A stretch of DNA of 64,000 nt from Liquidambar formosana. Its lineage: Eukaryota > Streptophyta > Magnoliopsida > Saxifragales > Altingiaceae. The stretch is from the NCBI GenBank assembly GCA_039720395.1, contig CM077822.1:16571043-16635042 (forward strand), given 5' to 3'. Each line of letters opens with the position of its first letter. Position 1 is the stretch's first letter. The notes under the pieces are model-generated. The model made no database searches, was not told where the DNA came from, and worked only from the letters and a program-made list of their open reading frames with translations. Positions 1 through 10,942 of the stretch are shown piece after piece. Made by a program: the position numbers and the translations under genes.

Positions 1-111
1 GTCCTTAAATAATGTTAAAGGACCCATTTTAATTTTGACCATCTCACCATTGACCCCAAATAATTAAATATCTACCAAACATGGATCAAATCCTACTCCA
101 CTACTAAATAC

Positions 112-225
112 CATTTCAAGGGTATTTTAGAAAATGAAACAAAAAAAATTGACTTTTGGAATGTAATAATAATTTTGAAACATCCCAAAAATAGAAAGAG
201 GTCAATAATTTGATAACGGAAGGAG
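112..225. mobile_element. 3' half of a Stowaway-like MITE
   Basis: The right terminus reads AACGGAAGGAGTA, the inverted form of the classic TACTCC(T/C)TCCGTT Stowaway end, followed by the TA target dinucleotide. The left half is not recognisable here, while the paralogous copy at 2614-2875 is complete. Confidence 0.7.
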
Positions 226-251
226 TATTAATATAGCAGGGCCAATAAGCA

Positions 252-322
252 CTAGATGGTCTAGTGGTTAAGAATTCCTTTAGGTGTGTATGTCCACGTT
301 TCTATTCCCCATACACGCAAAA
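252..322 (+). mobile_element. tRNA-derived SINE-like head (L copy 1)
   Basis: A Pol III A box (TGGTCTAGTGG, 257-267) is followed 41 bases later by a B-box-like GTTTCTATTCC (298-308). That is the internal promoter spacing of tRNA-derived SINEs. The sequence then passes straight into a LINE RNase H tail, without a poly(A) or terminator. It is not a functional tRNA gene: no acceptor stem closes it. Confidence 0.6.
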
Positions 323-529
323 TGTTGGTATTTACAAAATTGTAAAGTTTTTATGAAGAACATGGAATTTCGGTATAACCACATTTTCAGAGAAGGCAAT
401 GCCACAGCTGATAAGTGCACAAGTCTGGGGTTGAGTTACTTGGGTTTCCATTGGTGGTGGTCTCCTCCAGTTGAGAGTATGCCTTTTATTGGGAGAGATC
501 TCTCAGATTTGCCTTTTTACAAATTTTGA
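323..529 (+). pseudogene. LINE ORF2 C-terminal RNase H-like fragment
   Basis: The frame ending at 529 reads HIFREGNATADKCTSLGLS, then a WWW-SPP segment, then RDLSDLPFYKF and a stop. This is the usual C-terminal end of the RNase H (RVT_3) domain in plant LINE ORF2 proteins, where HI(F/Y)REGN-AD and a final RDL-LP-Y-F are typical. Only about the last 65 residues exist; reverse transcriptase and endonuclease are absent, as expected for a 5'-truncated LINE. The 3' flank to about 720 is shared with the second copy and probably represents the LINE 3' UTR. Confidence 0.7.
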
Positions 530-1119
530 GCTTAGTTGAGGTTGTTTTATTTTTTAATCTTTGTTGAGAGTTTTCTAAGCTGGTTAATGGTAGTGTGTTG
601 CTAAAACCAGTTTTTCTTCTTTTTCATCTTTGTTATCTTTCAAGTTGTATTCTTTTATTTTCATTTTCTTTAATAATATTAAGCTTATAGTACATGATTT
701 AAAGTTTCACTAGATACCAACCCAATTGGGATGCTGGGTTACTTTGTGATGCTTGATGCTCGTTTTTTATTTACCTCTCATTCAATGTATTAATTTAATC
801 TTAAATTTTAGTATGATTTTTATATTTGAATGATAATTTTTTTCATACTTTGACTACTTTGAAATAAAATCTTGGTTCAATCCGTACTTGGTGACAATCG
901 TGGTCGTATATGGCTAATGAGCAGGACAATTGTGGGAATCTATTAATTGTTGTCTCATGCTTAGTTTCTATGAGTGGAGACAGATGTGGAAATCGATGCT
1001 ACAAAAATGTAAGGAAGAAAAGAGATGAGGCATGAACAAAGAAAAAAGAAAGGAAGAAAAATGAATAATTACATTATTTTAGCATACCATCCTTAAGAAG
1101 AAAAAGCAAAGAGAGGAAG

Positions 1120-1318
1120 GAAAAACATATATTTGTCACAACATATATTAGTGACTTTTTGTTTTGGGTGAGAAGAATTTAGTGGCCTGGGAAGATGCCT
1201 ATCTCGAAGAAAAAGGAAAGAAGGGGAGGAAACAGATATATTTGTCACAACATATATTAGTGACCCTTTCCTCTTGGGCGAGAAGAATTTAGTAGCCTGG
1301 AAAGATGCCTTATCTCTC
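1120..1318. repeat. Local tandem duplication (~110 bp x 2)
   Basis: Two adjacent units share TTTGTCACAACATATATTAG followed by GGGCGAGAAGAATTTAGT and AAAGATGCC. The same two-unit arrangement is present near 4329-4525 in the second L copy, so it predates the L duplication. Confidence 0.75.
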
Positions 1319-1340
1319 CAATGTTGACACATAATCAGTC

Positions 1341-1496
1341 CACAATGAAAAACTGTGCTCTCACCAGTCACCACACAAAAAAAAAAAAAAAAAAAGTCTC
1401 ACCAAGTAAGAAAAACGTGCATTACATCGTGTCATGTTTTGTTCCCATGTCATGTCAACGCTAGTGGATCCCACAATGGAAAACTGTGCTCTCACC

Positions 1497-1527
<31 letters not shown>

Positions 1528-1597
1528 CACCAAAAAAAAAAACGTGCATTATATCATGTTATGTCTTGCTCACATGTCATGTCAACGCCAATGGATC
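1341..1597. repeat. Tandem repeat with poly(A) tracts
   Basis: Two units of about 125 bp each contain AACTGTGCTCTCACC, a poly(A) run (near 1377 and 1497), AACGTGCATTA and CATGTCATGTCAACGC. No coding potential beyond low-complexity frames is visible. The rest of 1598-2613 holds no recognised feature apart from an (AT)n run near 2026-2041. Confidence 0.65.
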
Positions 1598-2613
1598 CAG
1601 GCCGAGGCTAGGCAAGGGAGTGTCCAACCATGTGATTGGAAATTTTGAAGCTTTGAAAGTAATTTAACACTTATTTTTCTGACATTGGGTGTAGACAAAT
1701 AGGTGATAGAGTGAGATGGGTCTTATTTGTCAGTATAGAATGTGTAGACTGTGTAATGGGGTTTTTATAGCCTGTTGGTCTATTAGATCTATCTTCTGTT
1801 ATGATTTTGTGCAGTGACTTTTTTCCTCTTTAATCCCCTCCCCAAAAAACCTGTATTTGAGATAATAGAGGATGGTGGGCTTAGCATGAAGGCTAATTTA
1901 GGCTTTTCAGATGATGTCGATAAGACCTCAGCTCATAGCCCAAGGGCATCTTCGAATAAGTGTCTACTAATGGAGAACTCAACAAAATTCTTGGAAAAGA
2001 TTTAAATTTCCAATTGAACCTTACTATATATATATATATATATTTTTTTTTCCCTCTTTAATCTTATACTATTTATTTATTTGTTGTGCCGATAGAAGCA
2101 TCTAGAATTTCAGCACAACTAGTCCCTGAACACGTACTTAAAAAAATAAAAAATAAAAAATCCCTGAACACGTGTAAGTTCATCACCTACTATGCATTAG
2201 TTAATGCTTAAGATAAACATAATTGGTGATGATTGGCCTTGCAACCCTTAGCCCATGTTTTGGAATTAGGTTTCTTTTCAATTGATATCCCAAATTAGTT
2301 AAAAAAATCTGTGTTGTTTGCCTTCTTATAAACGTGACCTAAGAAAATTAATACTATAAACTAGTATCACATTTCAAATTGCCCATATTTTAGGTTTTAC
2401 ATGATTTTATATACTTGTTTGTACCCTCCACCAAATAACTTATGTTTTTAAGGTGAAAAATTAATATAGTATCATAGCATGTCATTCTTAATGTTCCATT
2501 TCGTTTGTGATAAACCCGTTTGAGCCCTTCACCTAAAAATTTAAACTTTTAAATTGGAAACTAAATATAAACATCCTTAGAATCAATTATCTACCTTAAA
2601 AGATTGTTTATTA

Positions 2614-2875
2614 CTCCATCCATTCCTAATTGACAACGTCTCCTTTGAAAAAACATGATTTCTTGAGAAATCTTATTAAATGCTTTCACATCAAAATATA
2701 TGTTTTGACATTTCAATTTTGCCCTTAAGTGCATGTACAAAACATTGAAAAAAGAGAGAATACCATTTCAAGGTATTTTAGAAAATGAAATAAAAAAATT
2801 GACTTTTGGAATGTGATAATAATTTTGAAGTATCCCAAAAATAGAAGAAGGTCAATAATTTAAGAACGGAAGGAG
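2614..2875. mobile_element. Stowaway-like MITE, complete
   Basis: Both ends carry the Stowaway-type inverted terminus (CTCCATCCATTC at the left; GAACGGAAGGAG at the right), and each is flanked by TA (2612-2613, 2876-2877). At 262 bp with no coding sequence it fits a non-autonomous Tc1/mariner MITE. Its right half is what L copy 1 retains at 112-225. Confidence 0.8.
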
Positions 2876-2901
2876 TATTAATATAGCATGGCTAATAAGC
2901 A

Positions 2902-2972
2902 CTAGATGGTCTAGTGGTTAAGAATTCTTTTAGGTGTGTACGTCCACGTTTCTACTCTCCATAAACGCAAAA
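2902..2972 (+). mobile_element. tRNA-derived SINE-like head (L copy 2)
   Basis: The A box TGGTCTAGTGG lies at 2907-2917 and the B-box-like GTTTCTACTCT at 2948-2958. It is the paralogue of the head at 252-322, with the same direct fusion to a LINE tail. Confidence 0.6.
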
Positions 2973-3150
2973 TGTTGGTCTTTGCAAAATTATAAAGTTT
3001 TTATTATGAAGAACATAAAATTTCAGTATAGCCACATTTTCAGAGAAGACAATGCCACAGCTGATAAGTGCACAAGTCTGGGGTTGAGTTACTTGGGTTT
3101 CCATTGGTGGTGGTCTCCTCTAGTTGAGCTTGTGCCTTCTTTTCTTTTTT
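2973..3150 (+). pseudogene. LINE RNase H C-terminal fragment (copy 2)
   Basis: The reading frame retains HIFREDNATADKCTSLGLS and the WWW-SP segment. It then runs into a T/A-rich insertion near 3140-3180, so the final RDL-LP-Y-F end seen in copy 1 is lost. The adjacent 3' UTR-like sequence continues in parallel with copy 1. Confidence 0.65.
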
Positions 3151-3749
3151 TAATTATTATTATTATTTTTTTATTATCTTTGTTGAGGTTTTTCTAAGCT
3201 AGTTAATGGTAGTGTGTTGCCAAGACCAGTTTTTTTTCTTTTTCATCTTTGTTATCTTTCAAGTTGTATTCTATTATTTTCATTTTCTTTAATAATATTG
3301 AGCTTATAGCACATGATTTAAAGTTTCACCAGATGCCAACTTAGCTGGGATGTTGGGTTACTTTGTGATGCTTGACGTTCGCTTTTTATTTACCTCTCAT
3401 TCAATGTATTAATTTAATATTAAATCTTAGTATGATTCTCATACTTGAATGATAATTTTATTCATACTTTGATCACCCTGAGATAAAATCCTGATTCGAT
3501 CCGTCCTTGGTGACAATCGTGGTCGTATATGGTTATTGAGCGGGATAGTTGTGGGAATCTATTAATTGTTGTCTCATGCTCGGTTTCTATGAGAGGAGAC
3601 AGATGTGGAAATCGATGCTGAAAAAATGTAAGGAAGAAAAGAGATGAGGCATGAACAAAGAAAAAAGAAAGGAAGAAAAATGAATAATTACATTATTTTA
3701 GCATACTATCCTTGAGAAGAAAAAGGAAAGAAAGGAAGGAAAAACATAT

Positions 3750-4328
3750 GGGGAAAATATCCAAAACCTCCCTCAAATATAAAATCATATCTAAAAATCC
3801 CATTAAATATTTTTCTTATCCATCTAATCCAAAAAAAAAGAATTATATCCATTCACTCCAATCAGTTAAATTTTTGTTTACTGTGGTTAAAAAAAAAGAC
3901 TGATCCGACTAAAATTCCCTTCTTTAACAATAATATGGTTAATGACAAAAATGCATATTCAAGTGAATTTTCCCTTCTCCCAAACTTGCATACCTACTCT
4001 CCCACTCACTCTTTTTCTTCTCCCTTCCTCTCATGTGTACATTAGAGAAGAATTAATTAATGATAGTTAATTTTTTTTTCTAATTACATGAAAAAAGATA
4101 AAAGTAGAAATTCAATTAAATATGCAATTTTTTCATTAAATATATTAATGTCAAAGAAAGGTATTTTAGTCAGATCACTATTTTCTTTTAACAACAGTAA
4201 ATAAAAAATTAACTAGTAGGAGTTAATAGATATGATTCTTTTTTATTTGGATTAGATAGATAGGAAAAATATTTAATAGAGTTTTTAGATATGAATTTAT
4301 TTTTGAGGGAGTTTTTGAATATTTCCCC
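3750..4328. mobile_element. MITE with ~88 bp terminal inverted repeats
   Basis: It starts GGGGAAAATATCCAAAA and ends with the inverted counterpart TTTTGAATATTTCCCC; the arms stay complementary for about 88 bp. An exact 8 bp duplication AAACATAT flanks it (3742-3749, 4329-4336). The empty site survives in L copy 1 near 1122. The interior has no coding sequence. A related but longer element lies at 18051-19034. An 8 bp duplication suggests hAT, but the termini are not diagnostic. Confidence 0.85.
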
Positions 4329-4573
4329 AAACATATATTTGTCACAACATATATTAGTGACTCTTTGTTTTTGGGCGAGAAGAATTTAGTAGCCTGGAAA
4401 GATGCCTATCTCGAAGAAAAAGGAAAGAAAGGAAGGAAACAGACATATTTGTCACAACATATATTAGTGACCCTTTCCTTTTGGGCGAGAAGAATTTAGT
4501 AGCCCGGAAAGATGCCTTATCTCTCTAATTTTCTTTCATAATTAACCAAATAATGAATGTCTCGTACCGAGAG

Positions 4574-4716
4574 TTGATCATATGTGGGATATCTCGAAAT
4601 ATCCCGTTCGATTACGATCGTTTGTGAGTGACATGCGTGTATTTATGCGCCCGCGCGTGTCACTCATGAACGGCCGTGATCGAATGGGATATCCAGAATA
4701 CCTTATACATGATCAA
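4574..4716. mobile_element. Short foldback element (143 bp)
   Basis: Two arms of about 65 bp are inverted copies: TTGATCATATGTGGGATATC at the left against GATATCCAGAATACC...ATGATCAA at the right, with GAGTGACA(T/C)GCG near the centre. Such a nearly perfect palindrome is typical of a small foldback MITE. I could not fix a target duplication outside the TTGATCA/TGATCAA ends. Confidence 0.7.
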
Positions 4717-4860
4717 AGCTTGTCTCATAACTCCACTTTTTCCCTCCTCTCCTTTCTCTCTGTTCACTTTTCCTTTTTACAAATGGGCTCTTAGGTGGTG
4801 TGTATGAAAAACACTCAAATTATTTGGCCAAGTATAAAGAACTATTCAAGATGGGTAATC

Positions 4861-5062
4861 TATGGTACCCGCAAGATTTTTAAAATACCATAACTATTTA
4901 CCACTTAAAGTAGCTCACTTACCATTTAAAATAGTCTAAAATGACCCACTGATCATTTAAAGTGACCCACTTATCATTTGGTGATCGTTTACCACTTGAA
5001 GTGCTCACTTAGCATTTGAAGAGACCTACTATCATTTAAAGTGACCGTGGAAGTATGGTACC
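4861..5062. repeat. Degenerate ~22 bp minisatellite bounded by 9 bp repeats
   Basis: Repeated phrases of the type CCACTTAAAGT / CATTTAAAGTGACC / CACTTATCATTTGG fill about 180 bp. The array is bracketed by direct TATGGTACC copies at 4861-4869 and 5054-5062. No element termini are evident. 5063-5400 is AT-rich and shows nothing recognisable. Confidence 0.55.
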
Positions 5063-5399
5063 TAATTTTTTTTATTTTTTTTTTAATTTGAGATAAATAT
5101 ATTTCAAATTTTTTAAAACCATATACTTGGCCCCTTCAAAATTTTAATTTGACTTGAGAGATGGAACTCATTTTGTTAAATTAAAGCACTTTTGTAGTAT
5201 ACTTGCCAAAGTCGGTTAAAATATTATAATTAGTTAGGATCATTGCACATAAGATTATACACAAATTTTGACACATTTCTTAATAAATTATTATGTAACT
5301 TATATTTTATGAAATTCATTATCGAATTACATATTTCATCTTTGTCGACTATCAAGTTGATAAGAAATTAAAAGATATTTCATTCATAAATGTGAGTTT

Positions 5400-6165
5400 T
5401 TTTTTTATTGATTTCTAATGTGTATTTATGGACTATATGCCTACCGTTATCTTAATAGTGTGATATTTGACATACATGGTTTGCATGATAATGGTGTTTT
5501 ATTCAACTTTAGGTTTTTACAAAATATAAGTCACACAATAAGTTATTGAAAATTGTATATGTCCTGCAATCTTAATCCATTATAAATAAACCATTTTTAT
5601 ATATATTATTTTTTACTGTAATTATATGATAAGACTTTGTGGTAAAGAAAAAAATTTGTCTATAACTTTTCAATCCGGCCACCCCAACTATCAATTCCTA
5701 ATTCCGCCCTTGAAAGGAAAGAAATGTAAGAAGGATGGACTTTCCATCTCCAGGGGAAGGAAACCTTTTTCCTTACTATGTATTTGGTTGGATAGATGTA
5801 GAATGGAGGAAAAGATAGTTTATTTGCTTCCTGTGCGTTTGGTATAAAGGAAGGAATAAAAATAATAGATACTAATTTTACTATTTTGCCCTCACATATA
5901 TACTAGTAATGAATATATTATTATAGGCATAAGGGTAAATGTGTTATTTTAATCAAAAGTTCCATTTCCCTCCTCTAATCCCCAAAATTAGAGGGATGAG
6001 AAAAAGCGAAAAGGAGAGATTCCTAATCCTCCCTCCCTTTTCCATCCCTCCCTCCCTCTTTCCCCTCTACCAAACACACCCAATTATCTTCCTCCCTCTC
6101 TTCTTCCCTCCTTCCCTCCCCTTTTTCCCTCTACCAAACATTGGCTCATTTATCAAGCCTGCTTG
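5400..6165. repeat. Segmental repeat U, copy 1
   Basis: It matches 33796-33866 plus 36874-37540, the second copy being split by a 3.0 kb solo LTR. It includes GACATACATGGTTTGCATG (the empty site of that insertion), a GGAAGG-rich stretch near 5700-5850, and pyrimidine-rich CCCTCTACCAAACA blocks near 6060 and 6130 that look like the end of an unclassified MITE. There is no credible coding sequence. Confidence 0.75.
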
Positions 6166-6994
6166 TCACTATTTTTGCTCATCAGGTTCACGTGTTGGCT
6201 CACCCCACTTTAATTTCTTAGGAGTACGTATTGCTTCTCTGATGGTATCAATTATTGTATGTTCGGATTTATGATGGGGTTTGAGACGTGGACAACTTTG
6301 AAAGGGGTAGGACGAGAGATGATAAACTTTGGTTAGAAATAGTAAAACATATCTTTCTCAAATCTTGCCGAATCAAATCTTTTAACACTCGGGACTCGTA
6401 CACTTGAGGTTCGTTTTGTCATTTAACCTCTCTTACATCATTTCACTTTATATGTAGTGTGTATCTAGGCAGACCACTTGTGTGCATAATTGGATATCAA
6501 TATATATTTTTTCCATATGAGTAGCCTACCATTCCCAGAGTACAAACATACAAACTGGTCGAACGAACGGAATCATGGCTTTGTTGGTGGATCTCGTTCG
6601 TTGAACTTCTAGAGATCTGGACTGTTGATCGGTCTAAGAAAGGCAACTCGTGAAGGCAAAATAAATGCTAAAATAAAATCACATGGGATATTAATCTTTC
6701 CTTGGTATTTGGTAGGTCGGATGGATGGATATTTTCTTATTTTTGGTTTCATATGAAGCAAGATAAGTATAAAAAATAAATAAAAAATAAAAAATATCAT
6801 CGTTTCAAAGAAAATGAAAGAGCAATATGGCAATTTTAAATTTTAATTTTCTTTGCGTCGCGGTAGAAATCAATGTTTTTATGTTGAACTTTTTGGCTTT
6901 TATAAAAGTCTAAATACTTGAATTTTGAGACTATCTTCATTAGTTTAAGTATAATTAATCCACCAAAAAAAAGTCTAAATTCTTAAAACCCCCC

Positions 6995-7030
<36 letters not shown>

Positions 7031-8622
7031 AGAAAGGAAAAGAAAAGAAGAAAGTTCTAAAGCCTTGAATTTTGAGATAGGCCTACGGTTTATAGGGCTA
7101 TTCTTTGGTAAAAAAAGTCACAGACCTCTCTCTCTCTCATGTTAAGATGGAAACATGAGTAATGGACCACACCCTTGTTTACTATCACTGAACAAAGAAA
7201 AGCTATCATCACTGAACAAAGAAAAGACCCTTACAATGAATGAATTAAATGCACATCACATGCACTCCATCAATCACAATTGAGGGAGAGAGATTCACAA
7301 AATTTTGTTTGGTTAAGATGCTCTTTTCTTTCTACTTTTTGTGCGAATCTTATGCAACACCGTAAGTTTGCAACACCAATAAAAACCATGCAAAATGTTC
7401 CCTTCCAAACACTGCTAGCGTTTACACCCTTTTTCTTTCTTGTTCGTGCCTACATTCCTAGAGAGACTGAGAGATAAAAGAGAGAGCAAGGGTCAGTTAA
7501 TTTTATATCCCTATTAACTGACCATTTGGTATTTGAAGGGACGTGAATCTATTCATGTCCCTTCAAATACGAATGGGTTAGTTATATTAGAGAGCAAGGG
7601 TCAGTTAATATTAAGTCCCTATTAATTGATCATTTGGTGTTTGGAGAGACGTGAATCTAATTATGTCCCTTCAAATGTGAAAGGATTAGTTACTTTCAAA
7701 CACGAAAGGGTCAGTTATATAGAGAGTAATGATCAGTTAATATTATGTCCTATTATTTGGTGTTTGAAGGGATGTAAATTTATTTATGTCCCTTCAAACA
7801 CGAAAGGGTTAATTATATAGAGAACAAGGGTTAGCTAATATTATGTCCTTATTAACTGATCACTTGGTGTTTGAAGGGACGTGAATCTATTTATGTCCCT
7901 TCAAATACGAAAGGGTCAGTTATATAAAGAGCAAGGGTCAGTTAATATTATGTCCCTATTAACTGATCACTTGGTGTTTGAATGGACGTGAATTTATTTC
8001 TGTCTCTTCAAATACGAAACGGTCAGTTACTTTCAAACACGAACTGGTCAGTTATATAGAGAGTAAGGATCAGTTAATATTATGTCCATATTAACTGACC
8101 ATTTGGTGTTTGAAGGGACGTGAATCTATTTATGTCCCTTCAAACACGAAAGGGTTAGTTATATAGAGAGCAATGGTCAGTTAATATTATGAATTTATTT
8201 GTCCCTTCAAATACGGAAGAGTTTACTTTCAAACATAAAAAGGTCAATTATATAGAGAGTAAGGGTTAGTTAATATTATGTCTCTACAAGTGACCCTTAC
8301 GTGTTTGAAGGGACATAAATAGATTCACGTCTCCTCAAACACCAAATGGTCAGTTAATAGGGTTTGTTAGGTTTCTTTTTTTTCTTTTTCTTTTTTAAAA
8401 ATTTTTCTTGTGGTTGAAAGGAAATTGCCCTGAAGCTACAAACGGAAAAAAAGAGCTACATTCTTCCAAAGGCCAGAGTACTGAAGGCCTCTACTCTATT
8501 GTATGGACTATCATAAAGACTCCAATAGGAAGTTAATGGAGTGTATTTAAAAATAGAAAAAAATAAATATTAATATAGACTTCCAGGACATCTACAAATG
8601 AATGAATTATTTTTCCTTTCCC
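6166..8622. repeat. Unit R1 (2.4 kb), first of a tandem pair
   Basis: R1 begins near CACTATTTTTGCTCATCAGG and ends with AATTATTTTTCCTTTCC. The same unit follows directly (R2, 8623-12175) and recurs as R3 (37541-37874 plus 51910-54020). Contents in order: a segment with CTGGA(C/T)CGTTGATCGG, a poly(A) tract near 7000, a pair of ATCACTGAACAAAGAAAAG repeats near 7185-7226, then the hairpin-unit array. No long reading frame is conserved among the three copies, so I see no protein gene. Unequal crossing-over would explain the tandem pair. Confidence 0.75.
7481..8362. repeat. Hairpin-unit array in R1 (~8 units of ~110 bp)
   Basis: Each unit opens with AGAGAGCAAGGGTCAGTTAAT and contains two inverted repeats. 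The first is GGTCAGTTAATA against TATTAACTGACC. The second is GTTTGAAGGGAC against GTCCCTTCAAAC, with a loop of about 14 bases. Some units carry an extra ~24 bp. The last part is inverted, so the array ends with the complement of its beginning (ACCAAATGGTCAGTTAATAGGG). No terminators or element ends are seen at its edges. Confidence 0.85.
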
Positions 8623-9945
8623 CTACTCGTCACTATTTTTGCTCATCAGGTTCACTTGTTGGCTCACTCCACTTTAATTTCTTAGGAGTATTGCTTCTCT
8701 GATGGTATCAATTATCGTATGTTCGGATTATGATGGGGTTTGAGACGTGGACAACTTTGAAAGGGATAAGAGCAGAGATGATGAACTTTGGATAGAAATA
8801 GTAAAACATGTCTTTCTCAAATCTTGCCAAATTAAATCTTTTAACATTTGGGACTCGTAACTTGAGGTACGATTTGTCATTTAACCTCTCTAACATTATT
8901 TCACTTTATATGTAGTGTGGGTGTATCTAGGCAGACCACTTGTTTGCATAATTGGTTATCAATATTAATTTTTTTCCATATCTGTAGCCCACCATTCCTA
9001 AAGTACAAACATACAAATTGGTCGAACAAATGGAATCATGGCTTTGTTGGTGGATCTCGTTCGTTGAGCTTCTAGAGATCTGGACCGTTGATCGGTCTAA
9101 GAAAGGCAACTCGTGACGGCAAAATAAATGCTAAAAGAAAATCACATGGGATATTAATCTTTCTTTCGTATTTGGTTGGTTGGATGGATATTTTCTTATT
9201 TTTGGTTTCATATGAAGTAAGATAAGTATAAAAAATAAAAAAAATAAAAAATACCATCATTTCAGATAAAATGTAAGAGCAATATGGCAATTTTAAATTT
9301 TAATTTTCTTTGCCTCAGGGTAGAAATCAATGTTTTTATGTTGAACTTTTTGGTTTTTATAAGTCTAAATACTTGAATTTTGAGACTATCTTCATTAGTT
9401 TAAGTATAATTAATCCAAAAAAAAAAAAAAGGTCTAAATTCTTAAACCCTCCCCCCCCCAAAAAAAAAAAAAGGAAAAAGAAAAAAGAAAGGAAAGGAAA
9501 AGAAAAAAGTTCTAAAGTCTTGAATTTTGAGATAGGTCTACGGTTTATAGGGCTCTTCTTTGGTAAAAAAATCACAGACCTCTCTCTCTCTCTCTCTCAT
9601 GTTAAGATGGAAACATGAGTAATGGACCACACCCTTGTTTACTATCACTGAACAAAGAAAAGCTATCATCACTGAACAAAGAAAAGACCCTTACAATGAA
9701 TGAATTAAATGCACATCACATGCACTCCATCAATCACAATTGAGAGAGAGAGAGATTCACAAAATTTTGTTTGGTTAAGATGCTCTTTTCTTTCTTCTTT
9801 TTGTGCGAATCTTATGCAATACCGCAAGTTTGCAACACCTATAAAAACCATGCAAAATGTTCCCTTCCAAATACTGCTAGCGTTTACCCTCTTTTTCTTT
9901 CTTGCTCGCGCGTGCCTACATTCCTAGAGAGACTGAGTGATAAAA

Positions 9946-10712
9946 GAGAGAGCAAGGGTCAGTTACTTTTATATCCCTATTAATTGACCATTTGGTATTT
10001 CAAAGGACGTGAATCTATTTATGTCCCTTTCAAACACGAAAGGGTTAGTTATATAAAGAGCAAGGATCAGTTAATATTATGTTCCTATTGACTGATCATT
10101 TGGTGTTTGAAGGAATGTGAATCTATTTATGTCTCTTCAAATATTAAAGGGTTAGTTACTTTCAAACACAAAAGGGTCAGCTATATAGAGAGTAATGATA
10201 AGTTAATATTATGTCCTATTATTTGGTGAATTTATTTATGTCCCTTCAAACACGAAAGGGTTAGTTATATAGAGAGCAAGGGTTAGTTAATATCATGTCC
10301 CTATTAACTGATCACTTGGTGTTTGAAGGGACGTAAATCTATTTATGTCCCTTCAAATATGAAAGGGTCAGTTACTTTCAACCATGAAAGGGTCAGTTAT
10401 ATAGAGAGCAAGGATTAGTTAATATTATGTCTTTATTAACTGACCATTTGGTGTTTGAAGGGACGTGAATCTATATATGTCCCCTCAAACACGAAATGAT
10501 TAATTATATAGAGAGCAAGGGTCAATTAATGGTATGAATCTATTTATGTCCCTTCAAATGCAAAAGAGTCAATTACTTTCAAACATGAAAGGATCAGTTA
10601 TATAAAGAGTAAGTGTCAGTTAATATTATGTCCCTACAACTGACCCCTACTTATTTGAAGGGACATAAATAGATTCACGTCCCTTCAAAAACCAAATGGT
10701 CAGTTAATAGGA
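9946..10712. repeat. Hairpin-unit array in R2 (~7 units)
   Basis: Same unit type as in R1: the GGTCAGTTAAT/ATTAACTGACC and GTTTGAAGGGAC/GTCCCTTCAAAC stems recur with period about 105-130 bp. It ends in an inverted partial unit. Unit number differs from R1 (about 8) and R3 (about 5), so the array has changed size since duplication. Confidence 0.85.
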
Positions 10713-10942
10713 TTTGTTAGGTTTTTTTTTTTTTGTTTTTTTAAAATTTTCTTGTGGTTGAAAGGAAATTGCCCTGAAGTTACAAACGGAAAAAAGAGCT
10801 ACATTCTTCCAAAGGCCAAAGTACTGAAGGCCTCTACTCTTTTGTACGGAGTATCATAAAGACTCCAATAGGATAAGTTAATGGAGTGTATTTTAAAATT
10901 AAAAAAAATAAATATTAATATAGACTTCCAGGACATCTACAA

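Larger units (their letters stand above)
112..1318. repeat. Segmental repeat L, copy 1
   Basis: This 1.2 kb stretch matches 2763-4525 nearly along its whole length. It runs from the 3' half of a Stowaway-type MITE, through a tRNA-like head and a LINE tail, to a short tandem repeat that ends near 1318. The second copy carries an extra 579 bp MITE. Because flanking MITE sequence is included, I read it as a segmental duplication rather than two insertions of one element. Positions 1-111 differ from the second copy and hold nothing I recognise. Confidence 0.8.
2763..4525. repeat. Segmental repeat L, copy 2
   Basis: Second copy of the 1.2 kb L segment (first at 112-1318), colinear except for the MITE inserted at 3750-4328. 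It extends from inside the Stowaway MITE through SINE head, LINE tail and the 110 bp tandem repeat. Confidence 0.8.

Noticed and set aside
252..322. Functional tRNA gene
   Set aside because: A and B boxes exist, but no closing acceptor stem or T-run terminator was found. It is better explained as a SINE head.
1355..1667. Several overlapping open frames across poly(A) tracts
   Set aside because: They translate to lysine or phenylalanine runs created by the A-rich tandem repeat. There is no domain, and the two frames are shadows of each other.
7481..8362. CRISPR-like repeat array
   Set aside because: Units are longer than CRISPR repeats, no unique spacers separate them, and the context is plant nuclear DNA.
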